64,000 nt of DNA from Sphingobium sp. V4 (GCF_029590555.1 NZ_CP081002.1:62001-126000), one strand, 5' to 3'. Shown: positions 1 to 8,915, counted from the first letter of the stretch. Made by a program: numbers and translations. The notes: a model not told the origin generated them from the letters alone.

Positions 1-639
1 GATGGCCGGCGTGAGGTGTTGGGCGTCGCCACTGGCCCCACCGAGGCGGAGACCTTCTGGAAGGGCTTCTTGCGGTCTCTCGCCGATCGCGGGCTGCGGG
101 GCGTCAAACTTGTCATCGCCGATGATCACAAAGGGCTGCGCGCCGCCGCCAGCAAGGTCTTCCATGCTACCCTGCAGCGCTGCCGAATCCACTGGATGCG
201 CAATGCCCTCGCGCATGTGTCGACCAAGCAGCGGCCTGCGGTCACAGCGATGATCAAGACGATCTTTGCCCAGGAGACCTCTCAGGAGGCCCATAAGCAG
301 TGGCAGACAATTGCCGACGCCTTACGCGACCGCGCTCCCAAACTCGCCGAAATGATGGACGCCGCACGAGAAGATGTCCTCGCCTATGCTGCCTTCCCGA
401 AGGACCATTGGCCCCAGATCTCCAGCACGAATCCTCTCGAGCGCCTCAACGGCGAGATCAAAAGACGGTCCGATGTCGTCGGCATCTTTCCCAATGATGC
501 GGCCGTGATCCGCCTCGTCGGCGCCCTGATGCTCGAACAGCAGGACGAGTGGGCCGTATCACGCCGATACATGAGCCTTGAAAGTCTCGCCCCAGTCAGC
601 GACAATCCTCTCATCAAGCTGCCCGGCGTGGCGGCCTGA
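1..639 (+). CDS. IS256-family (mutator) transposase, 5'-truncated by the window edge
   Basis: The frame is open from base 1 and ends at TGA 637-639, so the start lies outside the window and about 212 C-terminal residues are seen. The visible protein starts with DGRREVLGVATG and has a VIADDHKGL block (expected second catalytic Asp region), RCRIHWMRNAL, and NPLERLNGEIKRR, the segment carrying the family's catalytic Glu. This is the conserved C-terminal half of mutator/IS256 DDE transposases, which cut and paste their own element. Nothing visible is broken, so the copy may be intact. It lies next to the 3' end of the tad pilus operon and is transcribed towards it. The family call is secure; the element name is not known. 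Confidence 0.9.
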   Translation, partial: DGRREVLGVATGPTEAETFWKGFLRSLADRGLRGVKLVIADDHKGLRAAASKVFHATLQRCRIHWMRNALAHVSTKQRPAVTAMIKTIFAQETSQEAHKQWQTIADALRDRAPKLAEMMDAAREDVLAYAAFPKDHWPQISSTNPLERLNGEIKRRSDVVGIFPNDAAVIRLVGALMLEQQDEWAVSRRYMSLESLAPVSDNPLIKLPGVAA

Positions 640-670
640 TCCAGTCCGATCCTCTACCAAGGATCCGCGC

Positions 671-698
671 TGTTACACCATCCCGCGGGGCACGATCT
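671..698. repeat. Possible right terminal inverted repeat of the IS256-family element
   Basis: About 30-60 bases after the transposase stop lies TGTTACACCATCCCGCGGGG followed by CACGATCT. A TTACACCA ... GGACACGATC-like block is a usual position and style for an IS256-family terminal repeat. The left end is outside the window, so the match and any target duplication cannot be tested here. Confidence 0.35.
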
Positions 699-764
699 CT
701 CAAGCGGCACCAGTGCCCGGAACGAACGTGCCGCGGTCGTCCAAGGGCTATCGGTTCATGGGCC

Positions 765-1172
765 TCAGATGACCGGGTAACATGCGCTTGCCGAAAGTGG
801 CACGCTGATCGATCCGGCTCCGGTGAACAGGGTGAAACTCCCGTTGCCGCTTACCTGCTTCCCGCAGGCCGGTTCTGTCAGGGTGAAGGCCAGGCCCGCA
901 ATCGCCGGGCCCTGATATAGCGTCTTGGCATAGGTATCGAGATTGGCGCTGGTGCATGTCCCCGATATGTTGACCGCGAGACACCGTGCGGCCTGCTCGG
1001 TGGCTGCATGGAGGCTGATGACGGCGCCCAGCAGAAAGGACAGGTAAATGGTGGAGAAAACGGTCGTCAGGAAGAGCGGCAGGACGAGAGCGAACTCGGC
1101 GGCCGTCGCTCCGGACTCCGTCCGTGCGAAAATGCGCAGGAAATGGGCAAGACGAGGCAACAGGTTGGTCAT
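765..1172 (-). CDS. TadE-like pseudopilin (last gene of the tad operon)
   Basis: A protein of about 135 residues with a prepilin-like start: basic segment, then SGATAAEFALVLPLFLTT, i.e. a Gly cleavage site followed by Glu+5 and a long hydrophobic helix. This is the TadE pseudopilin pattern; such proteins are cleaved by the CpaA-type peptidase and help assemble Flp pili at the inner membrane. ATG at 1172-1170 overlaps the stop of the upstream tadE-like gene (ATGA). An in-frame ATG at 1187 is possible, but the overlap repeats the operon's pattern. It is the promoter-distal gene of the operon, and an IS256-type element ends less than 100 bp beyond it. Confidence 0.75.
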   Translation of the reverse strand: MTNLLPRLAHFLRIFARTESGATAAEFALVLPLFLTTVFSTIYLSFLLGAVISLHAATEQAARCLAVNISGTCTSANLDTYAKTLYQGPAIAGLAFTLTEPACGKQVSGNGSFTLFTGAGSISVPLSASACYPVI

Positions 1173-1714
1173 TTGAGGCGCATCCATGCGGTCTGCTGGA
1201 TATTCGTCGACATCGCGGACATGATGGTCAATCCGGGTGCGAACGGAACATAGGTGTAGCTGGCCGTTACCGAGATATAGTCGCCCGGCGCCTGGGTGCT
1301 TCCGGTGACGACCGTGCTGCAGTCAGCGGGCGGCGTGGCGTCGATTGCCGCGACCAGTTGCAGGCCGCCGCTATCATCCGCGCAATAATAGGCTTCGGTC
1401 GGCGTATTGAGCGTAACCGACGATCCCAGCGATGTGGCCTGCGCCGCCGCCGCCATGTCCGTGGACAAGGTGGCGCTGCAATTGCCAATGGGATAGGTGG
1501 CGGGCAGCTTTGCGTCGGGGCACAGGTTGCGCACCTTGCCCACCGCCGCCTGCGCCGCCAATTCGGTCTGCATTCGTGAAAAGATATAGACGCACAGGTC
1601 CATGATGTTCAGCGAAACGAACCCGATGATCGGGAAGCACAGCGCCATTTCGACCGCGACACTGCCGCGTCGGTGGGCACGGAACCGCCGGAACAGGGGA
1701 AGCAACCCTGTCAT
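1169..1714 (-). CDS. TadE-like pseudopilin
   Basis: 181 residues. Near the N-terminus RRGSVAVEMALCFPIIGFV gives the Gly/Ser-Val-Ala-Val-Glu processing pattern and a single hydrophobic helix; the remaining 140 residues are a periplasmic domain with several Cys, probably disulfide-bonded. It is a TadE/TadF-type minor pseudopilin of the Flp pilus machine, expected to be processed by the prepilin peptidase encoded upstream. Start ATG overlaps the preceding tadG-like stop at 1711-1714, and its stop overlaps the next start at 1169-1172, so translation is probably coupled on both sides. Confidence 0.75.
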   Translation of the reverse strand: MTGLLPLFRRFRAHRRGSVAVEMALCFPIIGFVSLNIMDLCVYIFSRMQTELAAQAAVGKVRNLCPDAKLPATYPIGNCSATLSTDMAAAAQATSLGSSVTLNTPTEAYYCADDSGGLQLVAAIDATPPADCSTVVTGSTQAPGDYISVTASYTYVPFAPGLTIMSAMSTNIQQTAWMRLK

Positions 1715-3114
1715 TGCACCAGCCTCGTCACCGTGGAGCCGCCCGAGGACGGCGGGTCGAGCCCGGCCGTCTCGCAGCCGCTGTTATTGGCGAAAATAGT
1801 GCCCGTCCCGTTCACCAGGATCGTGTAGGAGATCAGCATGAAGCAGGAAGAGCCGTTGGAACTCTTGTTCACTATGCCGCTGAATGTCACGTCCGCCTTC
1901 GGCAGGTAGACAAGGCCGGTGATCTCCCACGCGGGACTGTTGCCGGTGTAGGTGAAGCTGGTTCCGCTGGTCAGCGCGGGGTCCTGATACATGGCGATGC
2001 CCGACCAGGGGCCGGAAGTAGGTGCCTGGATATCGATCTTGCCGGAAGTCGAACCTGAATTATCGGTGGGATAATGAAGATAGCTCCCCGCCGTGCCGGA
2101 AAAGACGATCGTTGCCGTTGCTCCGCTCGCCGTCTTGATCGTCCTGCCGTTGAGGTCGAGCACTCCGTTACGGATGATGATGGTCGTCTCGCTGCCGGTA
2201 AGCGTCACGTCGCCGGTCAATTGAATGTCGCCGCATAGTTGCTGATTGCCGCTCCAACTCTTCGAGCCGGAAAGCTGGTTAGTCGTTGGAACGGTCCAGG
2301 TGCCGCGCACTTTCGCACCCTGCGGATAGGAACTGCATGTGTCCGCCGGGATGTTGGACTTGAGAGCGTCATAGGGGTCGGGTGGCGCTGTCACACCGGA
2401 CGTCTGGGTTTCCCCGCATCCGCTGTTGGTCAGGACGGCATCGCCAAAATCGGCGCCCAGGTCATGCCCGTTGCAGGTCGCGCCGCCGTTCGACAGGATG
2501 CTGCATCCTTGCAGGTCGGGCTTGGGGCCGCCATTGCTGGTGAAGGAATTATAGGCAGTCGACAATGACCACAGACAATAATTATGGCCCGCTCCCGATG
2601 ATGTAGCGATCGCGGCCACCGGAATGATCTGACCCCGGCCCGTTCCGTAGGTCGTGTTGCCCTGGAATCCGATCAGGGCGGAAAAACTGACGGGTACGAC
2701 AGTCGAGATCGCCGTCTGGTAGCAGGTGGCTCCCACTGCCGTACCCGTCGGGCAGGTCACGATCGTCGTTGCCACCGACGCGCCGTTGGTGCCGTTGACA
2801 TAGCCGAACTTGGCAGCGGTCGCCGCGGCTTCGGCCTGGTATCCGCTGCCTGTGCCGCTGCTGTTGTTATTGACAGCGGCGGCTATGGCGGCCGCATCGG
2901 CTGCATTTTGCATGGAGCGCTGGAAATAATACCATTGGCCCTGCTCGACCCCGATGGCGATGGCGCCTGAAATGGGAAGCAACAGAAGCGCCATCATCGG
3001 GCTCACCGCCCCGCTTCGACAGCGCAAAAAAGCCATCATGGTCCGCATCATCAAAGCGAGCAGACCAGTCATGCGATGGGACTTGTCATCGTGCGTGGCT
3101 GCGAAGTCGATCAT
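1711..3114 (-). CDS. tadG: TadG-like Flp pilus-assembly protein
   Basis: 467 residues. After a short cytoplasmic lead, FLRCRSGAVSPMMALLLLPI begins the single N-terminal transmembrane helix, followed by QRSMQNAADAAAIAAA, the typical TadG N-terminal signature. The rest is a Ser/Thr/Gly-rich extracytoplasmic domain resembling a beta-helical surface region. ATG at 3114-3112 overlaps the cpaA stop (ATGA at 3111-3114); an internal ATG at 3072 is a weaker alternative. The frame stays open far upstream, but there it only overlaps cpaA. I see no clear von Willebrand A domain, so the C-terminal part differs from longer TadG proteins. Confidence 0.75.
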   Translation of the reverse strand: MIDFAATHDDKSHRMTGLLALMMRTMMAFLRCRSGAVSPMMALLLLPISGAIAIGVEQGQWYYFQRSMQNAADAAAIAAAVNNNSSGTGSGYQAEAAATAAKFGYVNGTNGASVATTIVTCPTGTAVGATCYQTAISTVVPVSFSALIGFQGNTTYGTGRGQIIPVAAIATSSGAGHNYCLWSLSTAYNSFTSNGGPKPDLQGCSILSNGGATCNGHDLGADFGDAVLTNSGCGETQTSGVTAPPDPYDALKSNIPADTCSSYPQGAKVRGTWTVPTTNQLSGSKSWSGNQQLCGDIQLTGDVTLTGSETTIIIRNGVLDLNGRTIKTASGATATIVFSGTAGSYLHYPTDNSGSTSGKIDIQAPTSGPWSGIAMYQDPALTSGTSFTYTGNSPAWEITGLVYLPKADVTFSGIVNKSSNGSSCFMLISYTILVNGTGTIFANNSGCETAGLDPPSSGGSTVTRLVQ

Positions 3115-3581
3115 GATCCATATCCCATGCTCGCCAGGGCGATCGCGCCCACCGCAATCGCCACGCCATACGGAATGCCGTCCATCCCCTGGCTTTGCCG
3201 TCGCAGGGGAAGTCCCCGCATCCGGCGCACCGCGAAACACACCGCCAGCAGCAGGAGTCCGCTGAAGCTGACCAGCACGAACAGCCGCCACGCGTCCGCC
3301 AGGGGGAACCATGCCGCGACGGCCGCGTAGAATTTCGCATCGCCTCCGCCGACCGCCTTCAGGGCGAATAGCGCCATGCCCACCGCCAGTGCGGCGAATG
3401 CGTGAAGCAAGTGATCGCCCGCCACCCAAGCTCCTTGCAGATAGGCGGTTGCAGCGATTGCGAGCAGGAAGGTGAGGAGGCAAAGCCAGTTCGGAATCCG
3501 GCGCGTGCTGACGTCGCTCCAGGACGCGAACGCGCCGCTCAGCAACAGGATAAGCTGAGGCAGGGAAAGAAGGGCGATCAT
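3111..3581 (-). CDS. cpaA: CpaA/TadV-type prepilin peptidase (peptidase A24)
   Basis: 156-residue polytopic membrane protein with the two aspartates of the A24 aspartic peptidases: Asp23 in SWSDVSTRRIPN and Asp81 in KAVGGGDAKF (GxGD motif). The long N-terminal methylase domain of PilD is absent, as usual for CpaA/TadV. It should cut the leaders of Flp and of the TadE/TadG pseudopilins in this operon. ATG overlaps the tadD-like stop (3578-3581) and TGA overlaps the tadG start (3111-3114). Confidence 0.9.
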   Translation of the reverse strand: MIALLSLPQLILLLSGAFASWSDVSTRRIPNWLCLLTFLLAIAATAYLQGAWVAGDHLLHAFAALAVGMALFALKAVGGGDAKFYAAVAAWFPLADAWRLFVLVSFSGLLLLAVCFAVRRMRGLPLRRQSQGMDGIPYGVAIAVGAIALASMGYGS

Positions 3582-4333
3582 CGCGCCCGCTCCATGAACC
3601 GGGTGGCTGGAAGGCGTGGTGTGGCGGCGCTGGCCAATGCGGTGCCGTCTGTACCGGCGGGGGTGGATCGGGCGATCGGAGCGGCCTGCGTCGGCGCGGT
3701 GATGATCTTGACCGTCAGACCGGGGTTGGCGCCGATGGGCCGGGATGGCGTTGCGACGTTGGCGACAAGCGCGGATCTGTAGAGCGGCGCGGCCTGCGCG
3801 GGTGCGGTGATGATCTTGACTTCCAGTCTGGAGATTCGCTCCAGTCGACCCGGGAGAGCCGGCGGCGCAGGAATCCTGTCGGCGGCGGCGCGCATCGCAG
3901 CCCTCTCTCGTGTCAGTTCCATCGCACGCTCCCGCGCTTCCCGCGTCTGAACGATGATCGCCAGGTTATTGGCATAGCGGGTATCGGCGGGATCGAGCGA
4001 CGCGGCTTCGGACAGATAGCGTTCGGCAAGGTCCAGGCGCCCGATCCGTGCATAGCCGATGCCGAGCGCGTTGATCGCAGGTGCGACCGGCTCGCCGCGG
4101 CCAAGCGCGCGCTGCAATATCGCGATGGCCGCACCCGGCTGTCCGTCTGCCAGCAGCCGCCGTCCTTCCTGGGTGTCGGCATCTCCGGTGGGAAGGGGGG
4201 CGGTCACGATGGCGGGTGGCTTCGCAGCGGGCCGATGGCCGAAAAGGGGCAGCCGGATCAGCGAGCAGCCGCTCAGCGCGCCAGCCAGCGCCAGACCGGC
4301 GATGATTTTCGGAAGAGGAGCGTTACTATTCAT
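3578..4333 (-). CDS. TadD-like TPR lipoprotein with a tandem C-terminal repeat
   Basis: 251 residues. It starts at ATG 4333, overlapping the tadC stop (ATGA); an open extension upstream only shadows tadC. The N-terminus is a lipoprotein signal with lipobox LSGC (Cys23). Residues about 55-130 form TPR-like helices (ALGRGEPVAPAINALGIGYA ... YLSEAASLDPADTRYANNLA). In Tad systems TadD is an outer-membrane-directed pilotin-like TPR lipoprotein. The C-terminal third is unusual: KIITAPAQAAP at about 173-183 recurs as KIITAPTQAAP at about 209-219, a 36-residue period. TadD assignment rests on the TPRs and gene position. Confidence 0.75.
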   Translation of the reverse strand: MNSNAPLPKIIAGLALAGALSGCSLIRLPLFGHRPAAKPPAIVTAPLPTGDADTQEGRRLLADGQPGAAIAILQRALGRGEPVAPAINALGIGYARIGRLDLAERYLSEAASLDPADTRYANNLAIIVQTREARERAMELTRERAAMRAAADRIPAPPALPGRLERISRLEVKIITAPAQAAPLYRSALVANVATPSRPIGANPGLTVKIITAPTQAAPIARSTPAGTDGTALASAATPRLPATRFMERAR

Positions 4334-5304
4334 CTGCTGCCCTGCATTGCTGGCAAGAGTTGACGGGCGATCTGCACGGAAGCCGGGAGCATCAGCACGC
4401 CGATCATGACCGGCAACATGCAGGTGACGAGCGGGATGGAGATCAGCACCGGGATTCGATGCGCTTTCTCCTCCGCCCGCATACGGCGTTTTTCGCGCAT
4501 TTCGGCGGCATAGACCCGCAGTGTCGCGGCGATGCTGGAACCCAGCTTGTCGGACTGGATCAGCAGGGCGGCGAAGGAGCGGATTTCCTCCACGCCTGTC
4601 GCCTGGGCCATCCGGCGCAGCGCGGTTTCTCGCGAAGCACCGGCCCGCAATTGCATCGTCGCGGTCGTCAGCATCCGCGCGACCAGGGGCTGCGAGTTCA
4701 CCATTTCCCGGCCGACCCGATCGATCGCGGCCTCCAGTCCCAGACCGGCTTCGACGCATACGAGCATCAGGTCCAGGCTGTCGGGAAACCCGTTTATGAT
4801 CGCTTCGCGCCGCCGGTCGGCCTTTGCCCGTACCACCAGAGCGGGCAGATAAAGCCCGGCCACCGCAGCAATGGACCCGAACAGGTATAGCTTCGTGAAG
4901 GAAAGCGAGCTGCCGGCCATCAGGGTGATCATGACAAGCGCCGTCGGCAGCAGGATGACCAGTATGAGGCGAATGAGCGTGAAGAGACGGGGTGCGGCAG
5001 GAGATTCAAATCCGGCCGCCACCATTCGCTCGCGCAGCACGTCCGACTTGGTGTCGGCCAGGTTCAACCCGGCGCGCTCGATCCGGTCGATCATTCGGGT
5101 GAGGGCGTCGTTCTGGCGCCCCAGCAGCGTTGGCGCGCTGACCTGCCCGCCGCTGCCTATCGCGATGGACCGCAATTCACGGCGGACGCCGCTGCGCTGG
5201 GATTGGACCCGGATCGCGACCAGGCAAAGGCTGACCACGACCAGAAACAGCCCGCCCAGAATGGCGACGCGCAGGAAAGGGTTGGAGGCGATGAGGTCGA
5301 TCAT
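4330..5304 (-). CDS. tadC: Tad pilus inner-membrane platform protein TadC (T2SSF domain)
   Basis: 324 residues with hydrophobic segments near residues 10-33, 107-131, 138-158 and 285-312, and the type II secretion F-domain core FPDSLDLMLVCVEAGLGLEA at about 173-192. TadB and TadC form the inner-membrane platform that couples the CpaF ATPase to pilus extrusion. It starts 1 bp after the tadB stop and its TGA overlaps the next ATG at 4330-4333. Confidence 0.92.
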   Translation of the reverse strand: MIDLIASNPFLRVAILGGLFLVVVSLCLVAIRVQSQRSGVRRELRSIAIGSGGQVSAPTLLGRQNDALTRMIDRIERAGLNLADTKSDVLRERMVAAGFESPAAPRLFTLIRLILVILLPTALVMITLMAGSSLSFTKLYLFGSIAAVAGLYLPALVVRAKADRRREAIINGFPDSLDLMLVCVEAGLGLEAAIDRVGREMVNSQPLVARMLTTATMQLRAGASRETALRRMAQATGVEEIRSFAALLIQSDKLGSSIAATLRVYAAEMREKRRMRAEEKAHRIPVLISIPLVTCMLPVMIGVLMLPASVQIARQLLPAMQGSR

Positions 5305-5305
5305 G

Positions 5306-6304
5306 CTACACCTTGAGGTCCGTTAGTCGGCGGATCGAAAACACCCCGATCGCATAGAGCCCGATCAGCATGGGGAAGCCGATGGTGAAGATCGGGTCCT
5401 GAGCGACATCCAGATAGAAGCCGGGGTTGTAGGTAAACAGTACGGTGAAGGCGAACACGGGAAGTACCGTCAGCATCCAGCCCGTCATGCGCCCTTCGGA
5501 ACTCAGCGCACGGACCTTGAGGAACAGATTGGCCCTGTCGCGGATCACGCGCGCAAGATTTTCCAGGATTTCGGCCAAATTTCCGCCGGTTTCGGACTGG
5601 ACCGCCACGCACACGACGAACATGCGGATATCTTCCAGATCCCATCGTTCGGCCATGCCGAACAGCGCGTCGTTTAATTCGGCGCCATAGGAGACTTCAT
5701 CTGCGACCAGGCCGAATTCGCTGCCGATCGGGTCCTGCATTTCCTGGGTGATCAAATCTATGGCAGACGCGATCGGATGCCCTGCGCGCAGCGACCGGAT
5801 GAAGATGTCGAGCGCATTGGGGAATTGATCCTGCATCCGCTTGCGCCGCCGCTGCGCGCGGTGGCTGATGACCATCAGCGGCAGGCCCGCGCCCATGATG
5901 ACGGACATGATCGCGATCAGTTGCACCACGCCGATAGTCAGGCTGAAACGTCCGGCCACCAGCAGAAACATCAGGACGAACAACGTGATCGACGCAATTC
6001 CCGATCCGACGAGCAGGTTGCGCGCGCTCATCGAAATGCCGGACATCATCACCATGCGGATCAGGCCGACATGGCGCCGCTGCCACCAGGGTGCATCCGG
6101 CGCGACCGTGGGCGGCGCATTCTTGAGCAGCGCGGTGCGGACCGCGTCGCGATCCTGCCCCGTTCGCAGCATGGACATTCGCCGGTTCACCGTGCCCAGT
6201 TCGGCCCGCCGATTGAGGATGATGCTCATCACGAGTTGCGACAGCAGGAAGACGGTCGCGAAAACCGCGATCAGAATCGCCAGGCGGAGCAGGAGCGGGG
6301 TCAT
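5306..6304 (-). CDS. tadB: Tad pilus inner-membrane platform protein TadB (T2SSF domain)
   Basis: 332 residues: N-terminal membrane helix (about 5-30), a central helical pair (about 98-147), the T2SSF cytoplasmic domain from FPNALDIFIRSLRAGHPIAS (about 161-180) to QSETGGNLAEIL (about 236-247), and C-terminal helices. It is the partner of TadC in the inner-membrane assembly platform. The start ATG overlaps the cpaF stop (ATGA, 6301-6304). Confidence 0.92.
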   Translation of the reverse strand: MTPLLLRLAILIAVFATVFLLSQLVMSIILNRRAELGTVNRRMSMLRTGQDRDAVRTALLKNAPPTVAPDAPWWQRRHVGLIRMVMMSGISMSARNLLVGSGIASITLFVLMFLLVAGRFSLTIGVVQLIAIMSVIMGAGLPLMVISHRAQRRRKRMQDQFPNALDIFIRSLRAGHPIASAIDLITQEMQDPIGSEFGLVADEVSYGAELNDALFGMAERWDLEDIRMFVVCVAVQSETGGNLAEILENLARVIRDRANLFLKVRALSSEGRMTGWMLTVLPVFAFTVLFTYNPGFYLDVAQDPIFTIGFPMLIGLYAIGVFSIRRLTDLKV

Positions 6305-7689
6305 GGCATGTCGAACTGCGTCGTCGGGCGGAACACGGACGGATCGATTTCAATGCCGTGCGCCGCCAGGATGTTCATGAATTTGGGCCGGATGCCGGTC
6401 GCCTCGAAATGGCCGGCGACCCGACCGTCCGCATCGCGGCCGGCCATCTTGAAGCGGAAAATATCCTGCATGGTGATGACCTCGCCCTCCATCCCCGTCA
6501 CTTCGGACAGGGAGAGTATCTTGCGGCGCCCGTCACTCAGGCGCCCTACTTGCAGCACGACGTTGATCGCGCTCGCGATCTGGCTGCGCGTGGATCGCGC
6601 GGAGATGTCGATGCCGCTCATGCCGACCATCTGCTCGATCCGCGACAGGGCATCGCGCGACGTGTTGGCGTGGACGGTGGTCATCGACCCGTCATGGCCG
6701 GTGTTCATCGCCTGCAGCATGTCGAATGCCTCGCCCGACCGGCACTCGCCCAGGATTATCCGGTCCGGCCGCATCCGCAATGCGTTCTTGACGAGATCGC
6801 GCTGGGTCACTTCACCGCGGCCCTCGATATTGGGCGGGCGGGTTTCCAGGCGCGCGACATGATCCTGCTGCAACTGCAACTCGGCCGAATCCTCGATCGT
6901 CACGATCCGCTCGCGTTCGTCGATATGGGATGACAGCGCGTTCAGCATGGTGGTCTTGCCCGAACCGGTGCCGCCCGAGATGATGATGTTGAGCCGCGCG
7001 GCGACGATCGCCTTCAGCACGGTCGCCATGGACGCGGGAATGCTGCCCAACTCGATCATCCGTTCCATGCTGATCGGCTTTTTGGAAAATTTGCGGATCG
7101 ACAGCAGCGATCCGTCGATTGCCAGTGGCGCCACGATCGCGTTCACGCGCGATCCGTCGGCCAGCCGGGCGTCCACGAACGGAGAGGATTCGTCGATACG
7201 CCGACCTACTGCGGTGACGATCTTCTGGATGATGCGCAGCAGGTGGCGCTCATCCTGGAACCGGGTGGCGGTGCGCTCCAACAGGCCATAACGCTCGACG
7301 AACACGGATTCGCAGCCATTGACCAATATGTCGGTGATCGTCTCGTCCTTCAGCAACGGCTCGAGCGGCCCGAGGCCGAGCAGTTCGTCGAGCACGTCGT
7401 TGCACAGCAGCGCCCGCTCGTTGCGATTGAGGACTTCGCCTTCTGCTTGCAGCAGTTCGGCCACGATTTCCGACACGTCCTTGACGATCTGCTCGCGCGA
7501 CATCTTGTCGAGCAGGGCCAGGTTGATCCGGTCAAGCAGCAGCCGGTGAATCTTCACCTTGAGCGCGATCATCCGGTCGGAGAAGGAAGGCTCCGCCGGT
7601 ACGGCGGCGAGCGCGGCGGCCGGCGGCGGTCCGTCGACCTCGACCGGCTCCGGCGTGATGAGCTGCTCGCTCTTGCGGACATTCCACAT
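6301..7689 (-). CDS. cpaF: CpaF/TadA pilus-assembly ATPase
   Basis: 462 residues, the hexameric type II/IV secretion ATPase that drives Flp pilus assembly from the cytoplasmic face. Walker A is ISGGTGSGKTTMLNAL (GKT near 244-246); further on come EDSAELQLQQ (Asp box), a Walker B region RPDRIILGECRSGEAFDMLQ, and the His box TGHDGSMTTVHAN. The N-terminal all-helical domain (about 40-110) is present. ATG at 7689 is 2 bp after the cpaE stop, and the stop overlaps tadB. Confidence 0.95.
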   Translation of the reverse strand: MWNVRKSEQLITPEPVEVDGPPPAAALAAVPAEPSFSDRMIALKVKIHRLLLDRINLALLDKMSREQIVKDVSEIVAELLQAEGEVLNRNERALLCNDVLDELLGLGPLEPLLKDETITDILVNGCESVFVERYGLLERTATRFQDERHLLRIIQKIVTAVGRRIDESSPFVDARLADGSRVNAIVAPLAIDGSLLSIRKFSKKPISMERMIELGSIPASMATVLKAIVAARLNIIISGGTGSGKTTMLNALSSHIDERERIVTIEDSAELQLQQDHVARLETRPPNIEGRGEVTQRDLVKNALRMRPDRIILGECRSGEAFDMLQAMNTGHDGSMTTVHANTSRDALSRIEQMVGMSGIDISARSTRSQIASAINVVLQVGRLSDGRRKILSLSEVTGMEGEVITMQDIFRFKMAGRDADGRVAGHFEATGIRPKFMNILAAHGIEIDPSVFRPTTQFDMP

Positions 7690-7691
7690 GG

Positions 7692-8894
7692 TCAGCCTCC
7701 CCGATTGAGCGGACCGCTGCGTAGCAGAGCGGCAAGTTTGGTGATGTCGGTGGCGAAACGGCTTTTCGGACGAACGGCGTTGACCAGCTGGCCCTGATTC
7801 TGCGCGGCGCTCACAAGCGGCTCTTCCAGCGCCAGCGACGCCAGGACGGGGTGCGACAATGTCCGCGCGACATCGCTCAGGTCGATGGTGCTGAACAGTC
7901 GCCTCTCAACCCGGTTCGCGACGATGTGGACCGCGCTATCCTCGATCCCGACCGACCGGAACAGGTCCAGCCGGCGCTTGGCCTGCCGCAGGCTCGGCAG
8001 GGAGAGTTCGACCACCATCAGGATAGCATCCGATTCCGCGGCGGCCGACAGCGTCCAGCTCGTCCAGTCCGCCGGTAGATCAAGCACCACCATCCCATAT
8101 TGCTGGCGGAAAAGCTGGATCACCTTGAGCAGCTGGTCGGTGTCGATCTGCTCCAGCGGCATGATCGTGTCGGGCGCGGCGACCACCGACAGCTGTTCCC
8201 CTGCGCCGATCACCACGGACTTCAACAGCTCTTCGTCGAGCCGCCCGTGCGCCTCCAGCAGGTCGTTGAGCCGGCCATTGGGTGCAAGGCCGAGATAGTC
8301 GGTGACAGTGCCGAACTGGACATCCAGATCCGCCACCAGCGCGCCCTTGCCGCTCGTGTCGCTGGCCGCCAGCGCACCTGCCAGATGCGTGGCGACGGTG
8401 GTCGCGCCGCATCCGCCGACCGATCGCACCACCGACAGCAGCGGCGCGAGCGTCGTTGGCGGGCGCGTGTCGCCATCGCGCCGCGCCATGGCGTCCAGCG
8501 TCGCCTGCAAAACTTCCTGCGGATCGAACGGCAGCGACACGACGTCGGCCACACCTTCGCGCACGATGGTGCGAATGAGCGAGACGGTGGCGTCGCGGAC
8601 CGCGGCGATCACGATCAGGCCCGGCCGTTCTTCGGCCACGCGCGTCAGCCGCTGCATCGATGCGCTGCTGCCCGGATCGACCTCCAGTACCAGCAGCCGT
8701 GCCCGGCCGAGTTGCGCCCCGCCCAGCGGCTCGTCGCTGTCCAGGGGCAGGGCCATCACCCCCGACAGGCCGCCATCCTCGATCACGGCCGTGAGCGGCG
8801 CGATCTCGCGGGGCGACGCCACGATCAGGACTCGCGGTCCTTCGCCGGGCGCGGCGTGCTTCATCTGGTCAGCGGGAAAGTCGGGCGCACCCAT
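7692..8894 (-). CDS. cpaE: CpaE/TadZ MinD/ParA-like pilus localisation protein
   Basis: 400 residues. An N-terminal atypical receiver-like domain (about 20-135) precedes a MinD/ParA-type domain from about 150. The P-loop region reads SVGGCGATTVATHLAGAL: it keeps the ParA fold signature but has Ala where the second Walker lysine would be, and no lysine in the loop, a deviation seen in some TadZ/CpaE proteins. A conserved DLDVQFG follows. The family positions Tad pilus machinery at the pole; ATP dependence of this copy is uncertain. The ATG is preceded by GAGAGGG. Confidence 0.88.
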   Translation of the reverse strand: MGAPDFPADQMKHAAPGEGPRVLIVASPREIAPLTAVIEDGGLSGVMALPLDSDEPLGGAQLGRARLLVLEVDPGSSASMQRLTRVAEERPGLIVIAAVRDATVSLIRTIVREGVADVVSLPFDPQEVLQATLDAMARRDGDTRPPTTLAPLLSVVRSVGGCGATTVATHLAGALAASDTSGKGALVADLDVQFGTVTDYLGLAPNGRLNDLLEAHGRLDEELLKSVVIGAGEQLSVVAAPDTIMPLEQIDTDQLLKVIQLFRQQYGMVVLDLPADWTSWTLSAAAESDAILMVVELSLPSLRQAKRRLDLFRSVGIEDSAVHIVANRVERRLFSTIDLSDVARTLSHPVLASLALEEPLVSAAQNQGQLVNAVRPKSRFATDITKLAALLRSGPLNRGG

Positions 8895-8915
8895 ATACCC
8901 TCTCCATCCTTGCCA

